A DNA stretch of 64,000 nucleotides, taken from contig OV050031.1 of assembly GCA_920105625.2 (NCBI GenBank), forward strand, positions 70,317,995-70,381,994. The letters are read 5' to 3'. This document shows, in pieces, positions 62,758 through 64,000 of this stretch. A program made the translations under genes and the position numbers. The notes beneath the pieces are model-generated. The model made no database searches, was not told the origin of the DNA, and saw nothing but the letters and a program-made list of their open reading frames with translations. Source of the stretch: Clusia tigrina (lineage: Eukaryota; Arthropoda; Insecta; Diptera; Clusiidae). How positions within the stretch are numbered: the stretch's first letter is position 1; the number at the start of each line of letters is the position of its first letter.

Positions 62758-64000
62758 GGCAGATAAGGGTATATATAGGCATACAGAAGGCAGCAGACCC
62801 CCCAATCGACAGCGGCAGCGACTGAGACGCATACAGAGACTATTACAGAGGCTGAGCCGCCGACTGACGCAGATACGGGTTGATATTGACATAGAGAAGG
62901 CAGCAGACCTCCCAATCGACAGCGGCAGCGACTGAGACGCCTACAGAGATGCTGACAGAGGCTGCGACGCCGACTGAGATGCCGACTGAAGCAGATAAGG
63001 GTAGATATAGGCATAGAGAAGGCAGCAGACCCCCCAATGGACAGCGGCAGCGACTGAGGTGCCTACAGAGACGCTGACAGATGCTTTGACGCCGACTAAG
63101 ACGCTGGCAGAGGCAGATAGGGGTAGATATAGGCATAGAGAAGGCAACTGAGCCCTCAATCGACAGCGGCAGCGACTGAGACGTCTACAGAGACGCTGAC
63201 AGCGGCTGAGACGCTGGCAGAGGCTGCGTAGCCGACTAAGACGCCGACTGAGGCAGAGAGGAGTAGATATAGGCATAGAGAAGGGAGCAGACCCCCCCAA
63301 TCGACAGCGGCAGCGACTGAGACGCATTCAGAGAGGCTGACAGAGGCTGATGCAGATAAGGGTAGATATAGGCATACAGAAGGCAGCAGACCCCCCAATC
63401 GACAGCGGCAGCGACTGATTCTCCTACAGAGACTCGGACAGAGGCTGAGACGCCGACTGAGGCAGATACGGGTAGATATTGACATAGAGAAGGCAGCAGA
63501 CCCCCCAATCGGCAGCGGCAGCGACTGAGACTCCTACAGAGACTTTGACAGAGGCTGAGACGCCGACTGAGGCAGATACGGGTAGATATTGACATAGAGA
63601 AGGCAGCAGACCCCCAAATCGAGAGCGGCAGCGATCGAGACGCCTACAGAGACGCTGACAGAGGCTGCGACGCCGACTGAGACGCCGACTGTGGCAGATA
63701 GGGGTAGATATAGGCATAAAGAATGCAGCAGACCCCCAATCGACAGCGGCAGCGACTGAGACGCCTACAGAGACTCTTACAGAGGCTGAGCCGCAGACTG
63801 ACACAGATACGGGTAGATATTGACATAGAGAAGGCAGCAGACCCCCAAATCGAGAGCGGCAGCGATTGAGACGCCTACAGAGACGCTGACAGAGGCTGCG
63901 ACGCCGACTGAGATGCCGACTGAAGCAGATAAGGGTCGATATAGGCATAGATAAGGCAGCAGACCCCCCAATGGACAGCGGCAGCGACTGAGACGCCTAC
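62758..64000 (+). repeat. Right-hand tail of divergent monomers
   Basis: About ten monomers with more private changes than elsewhere: GACTATTACAGAGGCTGAGC, ACGCTGGCAGAGGC, CTTTGACGCCGACTAAG, GGCAACTGAGCCCTC and CGAGAGCGGCAGCGAT. Two neighbouring monomers near 63470 and 63590 share GACTCCTACAG or GATTCTCCTACAG and the GATACGGGTAGATATTGACA ending. The array continues past the window edge. There is no gene or unique sequence. Confidence 0.75.

Larger units (their letters stand above)
1..64000. repeat. Satellite array of ~110/122-bp monomers filling the whole window
   Basis: Every part of the window I read is made of the same monomer in the same orientation. Landmarks recur at 104-132 bp spacing: GGCAGATAGGGGTAGATATA, GCATAGAGAAGGCAGCAGAC, a C tract, AATCGACAGCGGCAG, GACGCCTACAGAGACGCTGA. 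Sampled spacing over the first 3 kb averages about 118 bp, giving roughly 540 units in the window (an estimate). A 122-bp consensus that I assembled by eye has about 61% G+C, 30% A but only about 10% T on this strand, and 10 CpG sites, all in one half. There is no unique sequence, no transposon insertion, no inverted segment and no gene-like island. The array continues past both ends. The family is not one I recognise by name, and lineage cannot be assigned. Confidence 0.98.

Noticed and set aside
1..64000. CRISPR array
   Set aside because: Units are ~110-122 bp, variation is spread over the unit, and there are no unique equal-length spacers between short constant repeats. No cas genes are present.
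1..64000. Telomeric or interstitial telomere repeat
   Set aside because: TAGGGG and TAGATATAGG resemble telomere-like hexamers, but there is no tandem TTAGGG or related run. The similarity comes from the TAGNNN hexamer phase.
1..64000. G-quadruplex-forming satellite
   Set aside because: Each monomer has one G4 run and one C5-C7 run on the plus strand, without four close G-tracts of three or more, so a canonical quadruplex motif is lacking.
1..64000. tRNA, rRNA or 5S-type tandem gene array
   Set aside because: The ~118-bp unit length recalls 5S RNA, but I see no internal promoter boxes or T-run terminator, and the sequence is a degenerate hexamer repeat.

Overview
The whole 64-kb window is one uninterrupted tandem-repeat (satellite) array. 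I found no non-repetitive sequence, no credible protein gene, no RNA gene and no mobile element. The array runs off both ends of the window. A gene-free array of this size, built of ~110/122-bp monomers with multi-kilobase higher-order duplications, points to a eukaryotic genome (heterochromatic or otherwise satellite-rich DNA, probably from a long-read assembly). The sequence alone does not identify the species or lineage.

Monomer. Most units are about 110 or 122 bp, averaging about 118 bp, so the window holds roughly 540 units (an estimate from sampled spacing, not a count). Each unit has a CpG-rich half made of degenerate copies of the 12-mer GCCGACTGAGAC and its relatives (GCCTACAGAGAC, GCTGACAGAGGC), and a CpG-free half (GGCAGATAGGGGTAGATATA, then GCATAGAGAAGGCAGCAGAC, then a C tract of usually 5-7). 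Most of the unit can be laid out in hexamers of the form GACNNN or TAGNNN, about 20 hexamers plus 2 nt. This suggests growth from a short ancestral motif. Unit length classes differ mainly by whole 12-mers or 18-mers.

Large scale. Diagnostic variants occur in the same order in distant places, so the window can be divided into recurring blocks (boundaries approximate). E: 1-3180 and 4847-8140. D: 8.6-12.8, 18.6-21.5 and 35.45-39.7 kb. B: 12.8-17.3, 21.5-24.95, 27.2-28.9, 30.96-34.2, 39.7-43.0, 43.0-46.7 and 46.7-50.5 kb. C: parts of 2.4-4.8 kb, then 17.35-18.6, 24.95-27.2, 28.9-30.95 and 34.2-35.45 kb. The stretch 50.5-54.9 kb is a mosaic. A ~4-kb segment at 54.95-58.75 kb is directly repeated at 58.76-62.76 kb. 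The last 1.2 kb is a more divergent tail. Some block pairs keep exact register for 0.5-1.5 kb, for example offsets of 10,000 and about 26,860 bp.

Reading frames. Long open frames exist mostly on the minus strand (up to 431 codons, 18591-19886). Repeat arithmetic explains them: the consensus minus strand has one stop trinucleotide per monomer, and the frame shifts by 2 nt per monomer, so frames stay open for about three monomers. I do not annotate them as genes. The points of interest are the nested organisation, the duplication history, the strand composition skew and the shared deletion junctions.
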